From positions 1,984,001-2,048,000 of the forward strand of contig CP025322.1 in the NCBI GenBank assembly GCA_004014935.1: DNA of 64,000 nucleotides, written 5' to 3'. The stretch's first letter is position 1; the number at the start of each line of letters is the position of its first letter. This DNA comes from Saccharomycopsis malanga. Lineage: Eukaryota; Ascomycota; Saccharomycetes; Ascoideales; Saccharomycopsidaceae. Shown in pieces: positions 38,431 to 49,185 of the stretch. Under the pieces are notes generated by a model. The model made no database searches, was not told the DNA's origin, and saw only the letters and a program-made list of their open reading frames with translations. Both the position numbers and the translations under genes were made by a program.

Positions 38431-39368
38431 AAAAAGATGACATGATGTCACATCGTAAATCAATCCTTCAAAATTTTCAAATCCTTTATCGAGATGCCAT
38501 AATAGATCAGAAATTTGTAACAAGCCACCAAAAGCTTAAAATAATAATAAGAATAATAGTTCAGGAAGTTTGGGAAAGAGTAACGGAACTACTCAATGTT
38601 ACATCGGTAGTGTAGTGTTGATTTGAAAGCATTAAGCCTGTTATCCGAGACCCTACGGGGTGTGTAGTAAGAGCTATAATTGTATCTAAGCTATGGACCA
38701 AAAATTTATGTTTCAGTAGCAAATTCCTTTGAGCAAATGAACGAATTGAATCATTGTCAATTACATGAATCATTTTTATTAATGAATCATAAAACTCAAG
38801 ATTGTACTTTGTTATATATGTGTAGAATTTTACATGTTCAACTTGATTGTAACGATCGATCAGAGGTTACTTGCGGTTTAAAGAAACACCAAATAGACGT
38901 TTATTTATTTGGAATGTACTATCAATCACTGATTTAGAATGGGCTCCAAATATAAACTATTAACTAATTGCAATATTAAGATGAATTTGTATTGAACGGA
39001 TAATGGGTAAAACAATAGCTGACAGAATCAGTCTAAAACAAAAATACATAACATAATAAAAGGAGAGTTTCATGTATCTAGCCGATAAAGCCATAGGACT
39101 AGTAACATATAGAAACCTACCACCAATGATACACTATTACTATTATCAATGGGCACCACCGCCTCGGTTTCCTGATTCGGAATCTCCGCCATGGATCAAG
39201 AACCTGTATGGTGGTTCCTACCAAATAAGCAATTTGGCAAGTTTGTAGTGGAAAATGCGATGAGCAGAGATGATTACATGGTAAAATATTTTTAATTTTC
39301 AATTTATTAGTTTTAATAGAAGCGAAATTGTAAGCTGATAGAAAAATAGATTGGTGGTACATGGTGCA

Positions 39369-41978
39369 ATGTGTGATCTTTTATACAGAAACCAGAGTGC
39401 GGTGAAAATAGGCCAAGTGGAACGGTATATTATTACTTACAAGCCGCCGCAGAAACAGCATGTTTCGAAAGACGGCAAATCGTATAGTTCTGTTGACCAG
39501 TCCTCGTTGTTTCTCAGGGTGCGGAACTGTGAATCGTTGACCAAAAGAGCGGCGTATTTGATGGGTCCGTATATATTGTATTTGGATGTACGGCCCATGG
39601 AATACGACCACAAGATGCCTTGCTATATCAGTGCAGACCAGCCTCAGTTTGAGCCGAATCTCCAGCCAGGCCAGATGTTCTCTGTAGAGCTTTCGTGTCA
39701 CACGATCAAGGAAAAGTACATCTGGGTGGTGGATGTAGCGTCGCAAATGTTGTTTTCGTCGAAAACTAAGGTGGAGTTTGAAATCAGTATAGGAAGAAGT
39801 GAGAGTGCATTGAGCATGAAAACCCCCGAGAAAGGGATTCTCGATGGCTCGAACATTAATGTAGTAAGGTTTGATACAGATGACTTATGGAATTTTCCGG
39901 CTCCGGTGTCTTCAAAGCCAGTACATCTTGTAGTTCTTACACATGGATTGCATTCCAACGTAGGGGCAGACATGCTTTATATTAAAGACCAGATTGAACA
40001 GGCAGCCGCTCAGAATGGCCAGAACGTTATTGTCAGAGGCTACCAAGACAATGTGTGCAAGACAGAGCGTGGAATCAAGTATTTGGGCATGAAAGTAGCA
40101 GAATATATTGTGAACGAGATATATGAAAATGTTGCTAATATCAAAAGCATTTCTTTTATTGCTCACTCGTTAGGTGGCTTGATACAAACATTTGCCATTG
40201 CTTATATAGAAAACAACTTTCCTTGGTTTTTCAAAAACGTCTCTCCCGTGAACTTTATCACGTTGGCGTCTCCCTTGTTAGGCATCTCCCACATAGATAG
40301 CCCTGGCTATGTCCAAGCAGCGCTAAGCTTCGGGGCAATTGGAAGAACAGGCCAGGAATTGGGCCTCATTCCTACAGAAATCGACGGCAAAAAGACTCTT
40401 TTGGAATTACTTCCTACGGGAACCACTCATAAAATTTTGAAAAGATTCAAACGCCGTACTGTTTATGCCAACGCAGTCAACGACGGCATTGTTCCCTTGA
40501 GAACGTCTGCCCTTCTTTTTCTAGATTACAAAGGATTGCGTAAGGTTGCACAGGTTGTAAAGTCAGGCCATGCCCTGGAAAAGTATTTTGCAGGGGACCT
40601 GCTCCCCAAACTGTCGGCAGTGGCTAAAAATATATATAACATCCCTGAGTTTATGAACTCGATGCCCTTTGTTTATTCCAGCGACCCACTGACTTCGTTG
40701 AGTAGTGAAACAGCCAGTGTAAAGGTCTCTTTGCAGGCTCATGATCCTGTCCTCCAGTTGTTGGACAGTAAAGGCAGTGCTGAGGTGAATAGTCATAATG
40801 CAAGCGTCGAAAATTATAATAAGAATCATAGTGCTACAATTGATATAAAAAATGGTAATAAAAATAACACCAGTATTGCCAATGAAATTACCACTAATAA
40901 AGATATCTCTAGTAATAGCGCCAATAGAGAAACCTTTAACAAAAGCACTACCAATGAGAACAATATTGACAAAACTAACGTTCCAACCAACTCTAATACC
41001 CGCACTGAATTTGATAATGTCAAGCCAGTGAACTCCGAGATTGGAGAAATACCTTCGAGCAAACAAGGTCCTTATTTCCAGTCTTTTTTCTTACCCATAC
41101 AAAATGCCTTGGCATCCTGGGTGGCCCCACAAGGTAGCAAGTCCAAAACAAACGACGACAATCCTCTTCCGAAGGCCTCAGTGATTGAGAGTGCTCGCAG
41201 CATCTTATTGCCCCCATTGCCTCCTAAACAATATCTAATAGAGCCAAACGACAGAGGAAATCCTGTACTTCATGACAAGGTTTATGACAATAATGACATT
41301 TCCATATTTAAAAGTGAGAGGCGCAAGAGAGAGAAATCTGCTAATATAGACACCGATGACACTATAAACAACCAGGACTCGGCACTTAGTCCGTTTGCTG
41401 ACAATTTTGCTAGTTTTTTTGCTTCCAGCTCACGTACCGAGCGGTTGGAAGAAAAGATTGCCATGGCTTGGCACGATGGAATGACATGGCGAAAGGTTTT
41501 GGTGTTTGTGAAACCAGATGCTCACAACAATATCATTGTTCGTCGACGTTTCTCCAACGCTTATGGTTGGCTTGTGATTGATCACCTTGTGGCGAACCAT
41601 TTCAATTGTAAATCCGAGGACACTGATGACGACGGGCTGGTTCCTGTTTCTGAAGAAGAATATATCCGTCACACCAAAGATAGCACCTTTTCCCAAGAAT
41701 TGGAAGTTCCTGAGTTTTCACATTTTAAGCAGTCGCCAAGGCTCGGTAGAAACCTGTTTCAAGAATTAGACTCAATTCTTGGTAAAGACACCCTAATGAG
41801 AGAAAACACGGCCTATAATTACAGCCCCAATTTGGAGAATATAGAAAATTATCCCCAAGTACGCCAGGAGAGCCAAGATTGGATCAACATAAAAAATTAC
41901 AATGAAGATTCGCTTTTTGAAATCGGCCCAACAGGCTTCTTGTCAAATGTCAATGATAAAATCTCCAAAATCATATAG
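39369..41978 (+). CDS. ROG1-family putative serine esterase/lipase (DUF676)
   Basis: The 869-residue protein starts at the first in-frame ATG (39369); a stop lies in frame at 39339. The N-terminal ~170 residues match the region preceding the hydrolase in fungal ROG1-type lipases (KIGQVERYIITYKP, RAAYLMGPYILYLDVRPMEY). The alpha/beta hydrolase starts at ~183 (HLVVLTHGLHSNVGADMLYI). The nucleophile elbow is AHSLGG at ~266-270, followed by FITLASPLLGISHIDSPGY and YANAVNDGIVPLRTSAL, which supply the acidic residue region. An Asn/Ser-rich insert occupies ~475-560. The closing part (MAWHDGMTWRKVLVFVKPDA) contains HLVANHF. ROG1 is a monoacylglycerol lipase in S. cerevisiae; this longer paralogue type resembles its DUF676 relatives. 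The exact substrate is not shown. Confidence 0.85.
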   Translation: MCDLLYRNQSAVKIGQVERYIITYKPPQKQHVSKDGKSYSSVDQSSLFLRVRNCESLTKRAAYLMGPYILYLDVRPMEYDHKMPCYISADQPQFEPNLQPGQMFSVELSCHTIKEKYIWVVDVASQMLFSSKTKVEFEISIGRSESALSMKTPEKGILDGSNINVVRFDTDDLWNFPAPVSSKPVHLVVLTHGLHSNVGADMLYIKDQIEQAAAQNGQNVIVRGYQDNVCKTERGIKYLGMKVAEYIVNEIYENVANIKSISFIAHSLGGLIQTFAIAYIENNFPWFFKNVSPVNFITLASPLLGISHIDSPGYVQAALSFGAIGRTGQELGLIPTEIDGKKTLLELLPTGTTHKILKRFKRRTVYANAVNDGIVPLRTSALLFLDYKGLRKVAQVVKSGHALEKYFAGDLLPKLSAVAKNIYNIPEFMNSMPFVYSSDPLTSLSSETASVKVSLQAHDPVLQLLDSKGSAEVNSHNASVENYNKNHSATIDIKNGNKNNTSIANEITTNKDISSNSANRETFNKSTTNENNIDKTNVPTNSNTRTEFDNVKPVNSEIGEIPSSKQGPYFQSFFLPIQNALASWVAPQGSKSKTNDDNPLPKASVIESARSILLPPLPPKQYLIEPNDRGNPVLHDKVYDNNDISIFKSERRKREKSANIDTDDTINNQDSALSPFADNFASFFASSSRTERLEEKIAMAWHDGMTWRKVLVFVKPDAHNNIIVRRRFSNAYGWLVIDHLVANHFNCKSEDTDDDGLVPVSEEEYIRHTKDSTFSQELEVPEFSHFKQSPRLGRNLFQELDSILGKDTLMRENTAYNYSPNLENIENYPQVRQESQDWINIKNYNEDSLFEIGPTGFLSNVNDKISKII

Positions 41979-42927
41979 GCTTTTGTGAAAATTAGTATAT
42001 GTGCGTGTTCTCAATAGATTTGTAACTTTTCCCGGACCTTACCGTTTTACCAAGTGATTTATCGTTCACTATTCTAATTTAAAGTTGACTTATAGTTCAG
42101 ATGCAATTCCAAACATTTGCATGTTTCTGATGGGAAGTCTCGACATCATTTATAAGAATGGCAAGTAATTATGACGAATAATTATGACCCTAAATACTTT
42201 GAAGAAGCTGGTTTTTTATTACTAGGTCGTTTAACTAAATATGCGATAAGAAGAAAAAACACATGAAGAGCAAAACAACTCTAAGATGGGAAAATTGTTG
42301 AAAGAGATGGTTATCCACCGAGCAGGAGGTACATCCAAGTTATAGAATGCCAGGGTTAGGTAAAATATTGTTAACCAATGACAATTCTGCCTGGATTACA
42401 TCGTAACAGTAAGCAAGTCAACCGAAGCAAACATAACAAGGTAATTATAAGAGTTCAGTTAAAGTTTATCCAGAGTTAGACTATATACAGGCGTTTCCAC
42501 GATTATTACATAAGCACAAAAATACTACATTATATTGTGTATAATATATACTTCGCTCAGAGTTTTACTAGCAGCATAAAACAAGCTAATTGCTATTCAA
42601 CTCAATAATATTAGAACTGGTAGTTTCACCCAACATTTTTTTGTCCAATTGGATGTTTTTCCATTTACTGGTAACGAAGCTATGTTTTGGGCAACATTCG
42701 CATAGAAATGCAGGACAGTTTTTCTTGTTTTCCTGTATTTATTTGCAAATGCTAATTTTTTACATAGCCTTCATATAGACAGTTGTATACCACTATGTAT
42801 ACCATTGAATATATTAATATCATTAGATTAGCACCAAGTAGGTGTATGATTCTAGTTTTTGGCTTGTTAGGTTACATTACATAAACGGTTGTGAGCATAC
42901 AGATTCCATTTCCCAGATAATTAGCAG
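41979..42927. other. Gap between convergent ROG1-like and PRP39/PRP42-like genes
   Basis: AT-rich, without repeats or ORFs worth noting; ORFs at 42590-42778 and 42842-43024 have no features. Probably two 3' UTRs. Confidence 0.5.
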
Positions 42928-44673
42928 TTACCAAAAGCCCTCGCTGCGAACTAAACTCATTTCGAAAAGACACTTAACATTTTCGCTTTTATCATCAGCG
43001 AGATCAGCAATATACTGTTCATAAAACTGCAGAAGCTGGGTGGTAGCGATTTTGTCCTTTGTTAAATTCTCCCAAGCCTCATTGAAAACCGATTTCAATA
43101 CTGGGAAATCTAGTAGTTTACCATTAGAACCTTCTGATTTAGCAAAGACGCCTGATAACAGGGCATGGTCGTATTGCAACTGTTGGCGATTGAACACCAA
43201 GAGTTTCAAAAGTGAGATCCAATAGTGAAAAGATTTGTTGTAGAGTGTATCTTTATATTTTAAAAACAATTTGACCTTACTGTCTAGAGACACTGTTTCA
43301 TAGGAAAGAATGTATCTAAAAAAGACATCGAACTGACAAGTATCATATGTTTTCAAATTGTTAGACTTTGGTGTTAAAGTGTTTTGTAACTTTTGGTCCA
43401 TCAACTCCAAAACATAATGTGGGTCATGGCCAAAGAAGATATTTTCAACATCCAAAAACCGTTTCCATACTTCTGGTGTTTCTGAAAACTTTGTCAACAA
43501 CCTGTGTAGATAATCTCTAGCATTGAAATGTTTCCCGTTGAAATTGTCCAATGTAACTAGCAAAAGCTTTGTGGTAAGAACCAGGACTGGCAAGTAATGG
43601 AAAGACTTTATGAGCACATTGCGGGCGTCTGAAAACTGGCCCAAGTTGATGTAAAACCAGAAATACCGGACCCAGAACTGATCATACAATGCGCTGCTTA
43701 TTAAAGATCTTTCATAGACAAGCTTGATTCTAGTAAGCAAGTTTTTGTAGACTGTGGTTCCTGTTTTATGAGACAAAAGTTTGATTTCTAGATAATTCAA
43801 GTATGAGCCCCAAGCGTCCAACTCTTGTTGACTGAGTTTTGTTACATGGAAATATTGCCGTTTAAGTTTTGCCTCGTATTGATATATTCTGAACACTTCG
43901 TGCTGATTGGCAATGAATAGGTCATTGTATATTTTCTTTGCCTTTTGTCTGAATTCTTTGAGAGCACTAGCTTTGGCTGCGTCTGAAGAATTGAGTAAAC
44001 CACCGAGTTTTTCTTCTGACAGTATTCCAACCCTATTGAGATCATTGGTGTTCAAAAAAACAGTCATATTGGTCAATGAGATCTCATCTTCCATAAACTT
44101 GAGAAACCTCTGGAAGAAATGGGCATAGTTGTGTATTGGTATTTCAATAAGCTTACGAAGTATCAAGAAAGTTTCATACTTTTTGTTCTTCTCTGATAAA
44201 TTATACGTTTCTTCAAACTTCAAATACAAGTCCCAAAACAGACTTGAATGATAATGAGTTCCGATCTTCAATTCTGCATATGCAAACAAGGCTTTTAGCT
44301 CATTGTATTTGAAATTGGAAAGATTTATTCTAAAACGTAGATAACTTTCCCACAATTTTAAAGAATACGGCATCGTCTTGAGAGCATCCAAATAAATGAC
44401 CTCCGCATTCGCTGTGTTGCCCAACTTGAACTCCCACTGGGAAAACAAAATCCAGTAGTTTTCCAAATTCGGAAACCGTTTCAATAGCGAGAAATATATA
44501 GACCGAAGAAGAGCCTTGTCCACAATGGACGACTTTTTTGTTATTCCATCTTTGGCATCTTCTACCGCTTTGATAGCCTCGAACCATTTGTACAAATTAT
44601 CGGGGTCATGAAGAAGCGCCACTAGATGATCATCTGATAGCTCTACTGCATCTTCCTTAACTAACGAAACCAT
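42928..44673 (-). CDS. HAT-repeat U1 snRNP protein of the PRP39/PRP42 family
   Basis: The 581-residue, all-helical protein shows repeated HAT motifs: LENYWILFSQWEFKLGN, YSLKLWESYLRFRINLSN, HSSLFWDLYLKFEETY, ELDAWGSYLNYLEIKL, YDQFWVRYFWFYINLG and PEVWKRFLDVE. The stretch IEIPIHNYAHFFQRFLKF is typical of the Prp39/Prp42 pair. Both are stable U1 snRNP components in yeast and are needed for 5' splice-site commitment. Length lies between Prp42 (544) and Prp39 (629), and I cannot separate the two from sequence alone. The start is the ATG at 44671-44673. The gene shares a 1.2 kb gap with the KEX2 3' end. Confidence 0.82.
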   Translation of the reverse strand: MVSLVKEDAVELSDDHLVALLHDPDNLYKWFEAIKAVEDAKDGITKKSSIVDKALLRSIYFSLLKRFPNLENYWILFSQWEFKLGNTANAEVIYLDALKTMPYSLKLWESYLRFRINLSNFKYNELKALFAYAELKIGTHYHSSLFWDLYLKFEETYNLSEKNKKYETFLILRKLIEIPIHNYAHFFQRFLKFMEDEISLTNMTVFLNTNDLNRVGILSEEKLGGLLNSSDAAKASALKEFRQKAKKIYNDLFIANQHEVFRIYQYEAKLKRQYFHVTKLSQQELDAWGSYLNYLEIKLLSHKTGTTVYKNLLTRIKLVYERSLISSALYDQFWVRYFWFYINLGQFSDARNVLIKSFHYLPVLVLTTKLLLVTLDNFNGKHFNARDYLHRLLTKFSETPEVWKRFLDVENIFFGHDPHYVLELMDQKLQNTLTPKSNNLKTYDTCQFDVFFRYILSYETVSLDSKVKLFLKYKDTLYNKSFHYWISLLKLLVFNRQQLQYDHALLSGVFAKSEGSNGKLLDFPVLKSVFNEAWENLTKDKIATTQLLQFYEQYIADLADDKSENVKCLFEMSLVRSEGFW

Positions 44674-44993
44674 TCTGCCGTTGGCTGCTCGTTATTTATG
44701 ACTCTGTTTGGACAATAGTATCTCATCATCTACACAACTTGTACAATTTTCACTTCACTATGGACACCACATTTTTGCTACGGGCACTTTTCATTATACC
44801 AGGCGGACTACTCGTAATAACCAAACCATTAGCTATGAGTAATGCTTTGAAAAGATATTGAGTAATAGAATATATTGTGTGTAACACGGAAAAAAGTTTA
44901 TATGAATGTAGTAAATGTCTTAAGGGCAAAATTGTGTAGCTGGTCAATGGCAATGACCCGTTGTCAAAGTATATAATTTCTTCGAAGGGTATT

Positions 44994-45192
44994 TAGCCGC
45001 TGGGCTGGACGGCTCAGTGCCTAGTGTTCTAGAGAAGAGAAAAAGGCCTGGCAGGAGGCAGTGGACCAATTGGGTGAAACTATTATGGTCAACAGAAGAT
45101 GGTTGGGTCTTACCAGGTTTCTTTGAACATTGCGCGTATATACGAAATTGATATGCACTGGGCTCGAAATATATGATATTATTAATATTGTA
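44994..45192 (+). mobile_element. tRNA-derived SINE, copy 15, variant lacking the B box
   Basis: The 5' end GCCGCTGGGCTGGACGGCTC and an A box (CGGCTCAGTGC) are followed by GAGAAGAGAAAAAGGCCTGG. In place of the usual B box stands AGGAGGCAGTGGACCAATTG. The 3' end is normal (GGGTCTTACCAGG, GCGCGTATATACGAAATTG, CACTGGGCTCGAAATATATG, ATT tail). The replaced segment is shared with copy 16. Confidence 0.88.
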
Positions 45193-45598
45193 ATTTGTAA
45201 TTAACATTGGTCAATTTGTGAAGTCTCCTAAGTTATTTTTCACTTTTACATTTTGTAAAGGAAAAATATAATTAGGCTTCATAGTGGCTTTAGTGATAAT
45301 GTATGACTATCGAATGCGACGAACGAATCTCTATAGTGTAGGACTCTCATAACATATCTCTAGTATTCTTATAGGTCTCGGTCTAATGCTCTTTTAATAC
45401 ACCAAAAATAACCTGTATAATTCATAGTACAGTAATACTAATAACCTTTATGTATCTTGCCCAAGCTTGTCACCAAAGTTTTCCTGTTTGTCTAATATTG
45501 TCTTTTTAAGGTGGGTGAAAGTTGTAATTTTGAGCAAGTGAATTGTCTTAATCAATATTATCATTATTATCTATACAATTTGGCATTTATAAACGAAA

Positions 45599-45665
45599 CC
45601 ATTGAAAATCCATTGAAAATCCATTGAAAATCCATTGAAAAGTATTGAAAAAGCATTGAAAAGCC
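45599..45665. repeat. 11-bp tandem repeat (CCATTGAAAAT), about six units
   Basis: Four perfect units at 45599-45642 are followed by two variants (AGTATTGAAAA, AGCATTGAAAA). It lies some 225 bp beyond the KEX2 stop codon. Confidence 0.9.
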
Positions 45666-45888
45666 ATTTTGGATTGGAATTTTTGTGCTTCTCTTGTTTG
45701 AGCTCGTCTGCAAACATGTAAACTCGATTTTGACGTCTATTTTTCAAAATCATCAGATTTGTGTGATTTTTCTTTCGACTAATTCCTACAACAAGGTTTA
45801 TGACCTCCACCTACATCATGACTACAATCTGGCAACCAAAATGAAATGCATGGATAAAAAAATACATGAAAACAAAAAAATATAAAAA

Positions 45889-48243
45889 TCAATGAGTGTT
45901 TTCGCGGCCACCCGTGAGGGCCTCAGACTCATCCTCGCTATCGATTTCAAAGTCTTCGACTGTGTGAGAGTTTTGTCTGGTGTCATTGTTCGTTCCGCTG
46001 AGTGACAACGACTCGTTATCTGAATCGTAATCAAACCGAGGGCTAGCAACACTGTAGCGGGATTCGTCGTCTGATTCTGGGTTTATTATGTCAAACTCGT
46101 AGTCTTCTGCTCTTCTTCTGTGTGGTCTTTTCTTACTCACTGCCTTGAGATAAAACAAACAAATGCAAAACCCAATGACAATCAACAAGAAAAAGTATTC
46201 GCCATAATGTTTGGTCAAATTGTGAGGAATTTTTCCCTCGTTATCATCATGATCATGGTCTGGTTTCTCCTCGGGTTTCTCCTCTGGTTTTTCCTCGGGT
46301 TTTTCTTCTGGCTTTTCTTCTGGTTTCTCTTCTGGCTCATCACCTGGAAGAGGGAACCGTTTGGCTTTTGCTGGGTCGATGGTAGTGCCAAAGAACTTCA
46401 ACTGCCAAGTGTTAAACTTAACAATATTGTTTTCGTTTTGATTAAACACCTCAATTTTCCAATCACCGGCGCCGTCTTCGCCCCAATGAGCAACTGACAT
46501 AAACGTCCAGTTCTTGAATCCATCGCCAGCCTGATCCAAACGTCTGGCTACAGCAAGCCTAGACTTTCTACCAGATGGTGAGTACAAATTAGCTACAACA
46601 TCACCTCTTATCAGAGCATCTATATCCACCGTAACGGTAACATGCTCGATTTTTTCAAAGTTTTCTTCCTTAAGACGGTCCAGACTCACATGAAGAATGT
46701 TTTGCACCTTGCCATCTTTCTTTACCTCTGAGTCAACCTTCTGCACATCACTGTAGTACCATGCCTGAGGTTTGACATTTTTCCAGCTTTTGGCAGTTTC
46801 AACCATCTTGTATGCATCAATCTTACCATATCCGTACTTATGAGAATACCTTCTTCCCATTGCAGAGTCCTGCCAGTCGCCGTCCTTGTCGTTGATTTCC
46901 ACACTGCTCATGATCGTCACGTACTGGACGTCTCTCCACGTCAACTGTGGGTTTGCCTCAAGAACGAGCGCATAAATCCCTGCTGCCAAGGGCGCCGCCG
47001 CCGACGTCCCACCATGATTGGAACTACATTGGCCCTTTATATCCGTTGTGTGAATGTGCTCGCCAGACCCAGACGAATATGTCACTGTAAGCACAGCCGC
47101 GCACGCCTCTGCATATGCGGGATGATTCCCGCGCCAGTCCACAGCACCCACCGTGATGGAATATATGCTGTTGGTGTAGCCGTCAAAGTTACAGCTGTCA
47201 CCGTGGAAAGCACCGTTGCCGCTAGCAAAGACGTATAAGGAGCCTTTTCCTCCGCGGCCGTCTAAGACGCTTTTGACAATAGACTTTTTCACCAACAAAG
47301 GAGGCGCCTGCATTGACTTGCCGTCATCTGGAGGACCCCACGAGCAGGAATAGATGTCGTTCAAGTCTGATCGGTACATCAACGCAGCAGCCTCGTCTTC
47401 TGCTGTGATTCTGCCGCTCAAAATCCGCAAACCGGAGACTTTTGAACCCTGAGCCACACCAACGCCGCAAAAATCGTTCTTCTGGGCTGCAATCTCGCCT
47501 GCACATCTTGTCCCATGGTAGTCATCGTCCAACGTTGGCATTGGCAAGTTCTGGTTTGCATTGTAGTCCCACGACGCGTCTTTGTTGAACGCGTTTTCCA
47601 AGTCCTTTGAAGTAAAGTCTACGCCGTCGTCAATTATAGCCACTGTCACATTCTTCCCTGTAATACCCATGTCCCACACTCCTGTGACGTTCACATGGTC
47701 ATGCGGCGACACCGGGTTCACAATGTGCCACTGTTTGTAGAACTCTGGGTCCTCGATTCCGTACTTTTTCCGGGCTTCGAACACCGGCTCCATTCCAGAA
47801 TCATATCCAGACGCAGCAACAGGCACAGGAGCTCTTTTCACAAGCCGCCGAGGCTCGAGGATATGTAGAGCCTTGACTGTGACGTCCTCTACCAATCTTT
47901 TATGCATTTGGCTGACTTCTCGTTTCTGCAAGGTCATTTCGTCATAATGTCCGTATTCGTTGTCGTTGATTCCATGGACAGAGCTTGCCGGGTCAGCATT
48001 CCGGCTCTTCGATACTGAAAACACATAATGTTTGTCAAGCCCTCTAAAGTTATGCTCAAACCGGAATTCTGGATACTGTCGGACAAACCGGTCCAAATGA
48101 GCCTTATCTTGCAACTCCACCGTGAAATAGTCGTTTAATACATAGTCTCGTTCTGGAATTTGGTTGCTATGTCTCTCTATAGGCGTATTGGCGCTTGCCA
48201 TCCAGAACAAAAGAACTAAACTTACTAGCGCTTTTATCTGCAT
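45889..48243 (-). CDS. KEX2: Kexin, Golgi prohormone-processing serine protease
   Basis: The 784-residue precursor starts at the ATG at 48243; the frame is open further upstream but without ATG. Residues 1-18 (MQIKALVSLVLLFWMASA) are a signal peptide. A pro-region ends near LVKRAPVPVAAS, a Kex2-type autocleavage site. The subtilisin domain shows all four catalytic elements: Asp in AIIDDGVD (~203), His in HGTRCAGE (~244), Asn in FASGNG (~343) and Ser in GGTSAAAPLAAG (~413). A P-domain follows, then a (EEKP)6 stalk (~650-675), one membrane helix (~681-700) and an acidic cytosolic tail containing retrieval-type tyrosines (YEFDII, FDYDSD). Kexin cuts after Lys-Arg in the late Golgi. S. cerevisiae Kex2 has 814 residues. 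Certain. Confidence 0.97.
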   Translation of the reverse strand: MQIKALVSLVLLFWMASANTPIERHSNQIPERDYVLNDYFTVELQDKAHLDRFVRQYPEFRFEHNFRGLDKHYVFSVSKSRNADPASSVHGINDNEYGHYDEMTLQKREVSQMHKRLVEDVTVKALHILEPRRLVKRAPVPVAASGYDSGMEPVFEARKKYGIEDPEFYKQWHIVNPVSPHDHVNVTGVWDMGITGKNVTVAIIDDGVDFTSKDLENAFNKDASWDYNANQNLPMPTLDDDYHGTRCAGEIAAQKNDFCGVGVAQGSKVSGLRILSGRITAEDEAAALMYRSDLNDIYSCSWGPPDDGKSMQAPPLLVKKSIVKSVLDGRGGKGSLYVFASGNGAFHGDSCNFDGYTNSIYSITVGAVDWRGNHPAYAEACAAVLTVTYSSGSGEHIHTTDIKGQCSSNHGGTSAAAPLAAGIYALVLEANPQLTWRDVQYVTIMSSVEINDKDGDWQDSAMGRRYSHKYGYGKIDAYKMVETAKSWKNVKPQAWYYSDVQKVDSEVKKDGKVQNILHVSLDRLKEENFEKIEHVTVTVDIDALIRGDVVANLYSPSGRKSRLAVARRLDQAGDGFKNWTFMSVAHWGEDGAGDWKIEVFNQNENNIVKFNTWQLKFFGTTIDPAKAKRFPLPGDEPEEKPEEKPEEKPEEKPEEKPEEKPDHDHDDNEGKIPHNLTKHYGEYFFLLIVIGFCICLFYLKAVSKKRPHRRRAEDYEFDIINPESDDESRYSVASPRFDYDSDNESLSLSGTNNDTRQNSHTVEDFEIDSEDESEALTGGRENTH

Positions 48244-49007
48244 CGTTGATAATCGCAAGTATTCTTTGGCGCCTCTATAAACACAGACTTAAAACAAAAT
48301 ATCGCTAGTTTGGTGCCAATACCTCTATAATCACCGGTGTAAACCACTATAACAATAATGTAGTGCTCACACTTGTATATACGCAATAACAGCCTGGTCT
48401 TGGCCAATCAAATAGCTTGAAAAGAAAATACGAAGCAAAAATTTTGTCCAGATAGCAGCGCGCTTTCCAATACCAGCTGGAATGGCTCTTTCAAACTCCT
48501 AACAAAACCACCAAATCGACACTCTGTTTGCCTGTTGGCTCATTGATTTGTATCAACTTTGATGATGATGATGACATTTAAGCGCTGTTCTTTAGTGAAT
48601 TTAGGGGTTACCCGGGACTAGAGGGATGGTGGATTTCTACACTATTTTTTTAAAGCCAAATGGTATAAATAATGATGTTAATCTTATATTTAGTATAACA
48701 TCAGTTGCGAAAACGAAATTATCAATAACTGTTTGAAACTGTTATTTTCACTTTAAAATGATTTGATTATTCGAGAAAATGATAAGAATGAATGTAATTT
48801 TTGTGTTGTGTAGTAATTACTTGATCAAACTCTTCATTTTGTATTTTTCAACTCGGCAAGCTATCGTATGAAGATAATTTTGTGGCGTAAAACAGCAATA
48901 AGAATAATGGTGCTCTATGGTCAATTTGTCACCCCTAAGCTCAATTCGTATCCTAAAAAAATTTGAAATATTGACCTTCATATTTATCTACCAATGTGTA
49001 TGTATCA

Positions 49008-49185
49008 TCGGTGGTAATCTCCTATATGCCCCTAGTCATATGGTCTAATCGACTAGATATCTTAAACCCCTGTATTCTATATTTACTCTTCGTACAGTCC
49101 TTTTCTTTGATCTCCTTATTTTATTACTAATTCTTATTGGCTAGATTTATCAGGCCATACTCAAGCCATTGGCATTTCCTCCTTT
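49008..49185 (+). repeat. Dispersed repeat family 2, copy a
   Basis: Shares with copy b, in order: GTATCAT, CTCCTAT-TGC, TAGTC-ATGGT-T-AT-GACTAGA, AAA-CCC-TATTCTA, TTTA, TCTTATTGGC-AG-T-ATCA and ATACTCAAG. No tRNA boxes or ORF are evident. Nature unknown. Confidence 0.65.

Larger units (their letters stand above)
37832..39368. other. Intergenic gap between divergent TYR1 and the ROG1-like gene
   Basis: Contains two short SINE 3' tips (37981-38052) and a diverged full-length copy (38130-38430). A 58-codon ATG frame at 39072-39248 (MYLADKAIGLVTYRNLPPMI...) lies just ahead of the lipase gene. Its status is uncertain, perhaps a uORF or leader. No other gene seen. Confidence 0.5.
44674..45888. 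other. Gap between the PRP39/PRP42-like gene and KEX2
   Basis: Contains SINE copy 15 (44994-45192) and an 11-bp tandem repeat (45599-45665). No gene is visible; the ORF at 45571-45810 only translates the tandem repeat. Confidence 0.55.

Noticed and set aside
39191-39368. Extra 5' exon for the ROG1-like gene
   Set aside because: A small frame (MDQEPVWWFLP...) precedes a GTAAAA, but no TACTAAC-type branch site exists and the N-terminus from 39369 already fits the family.
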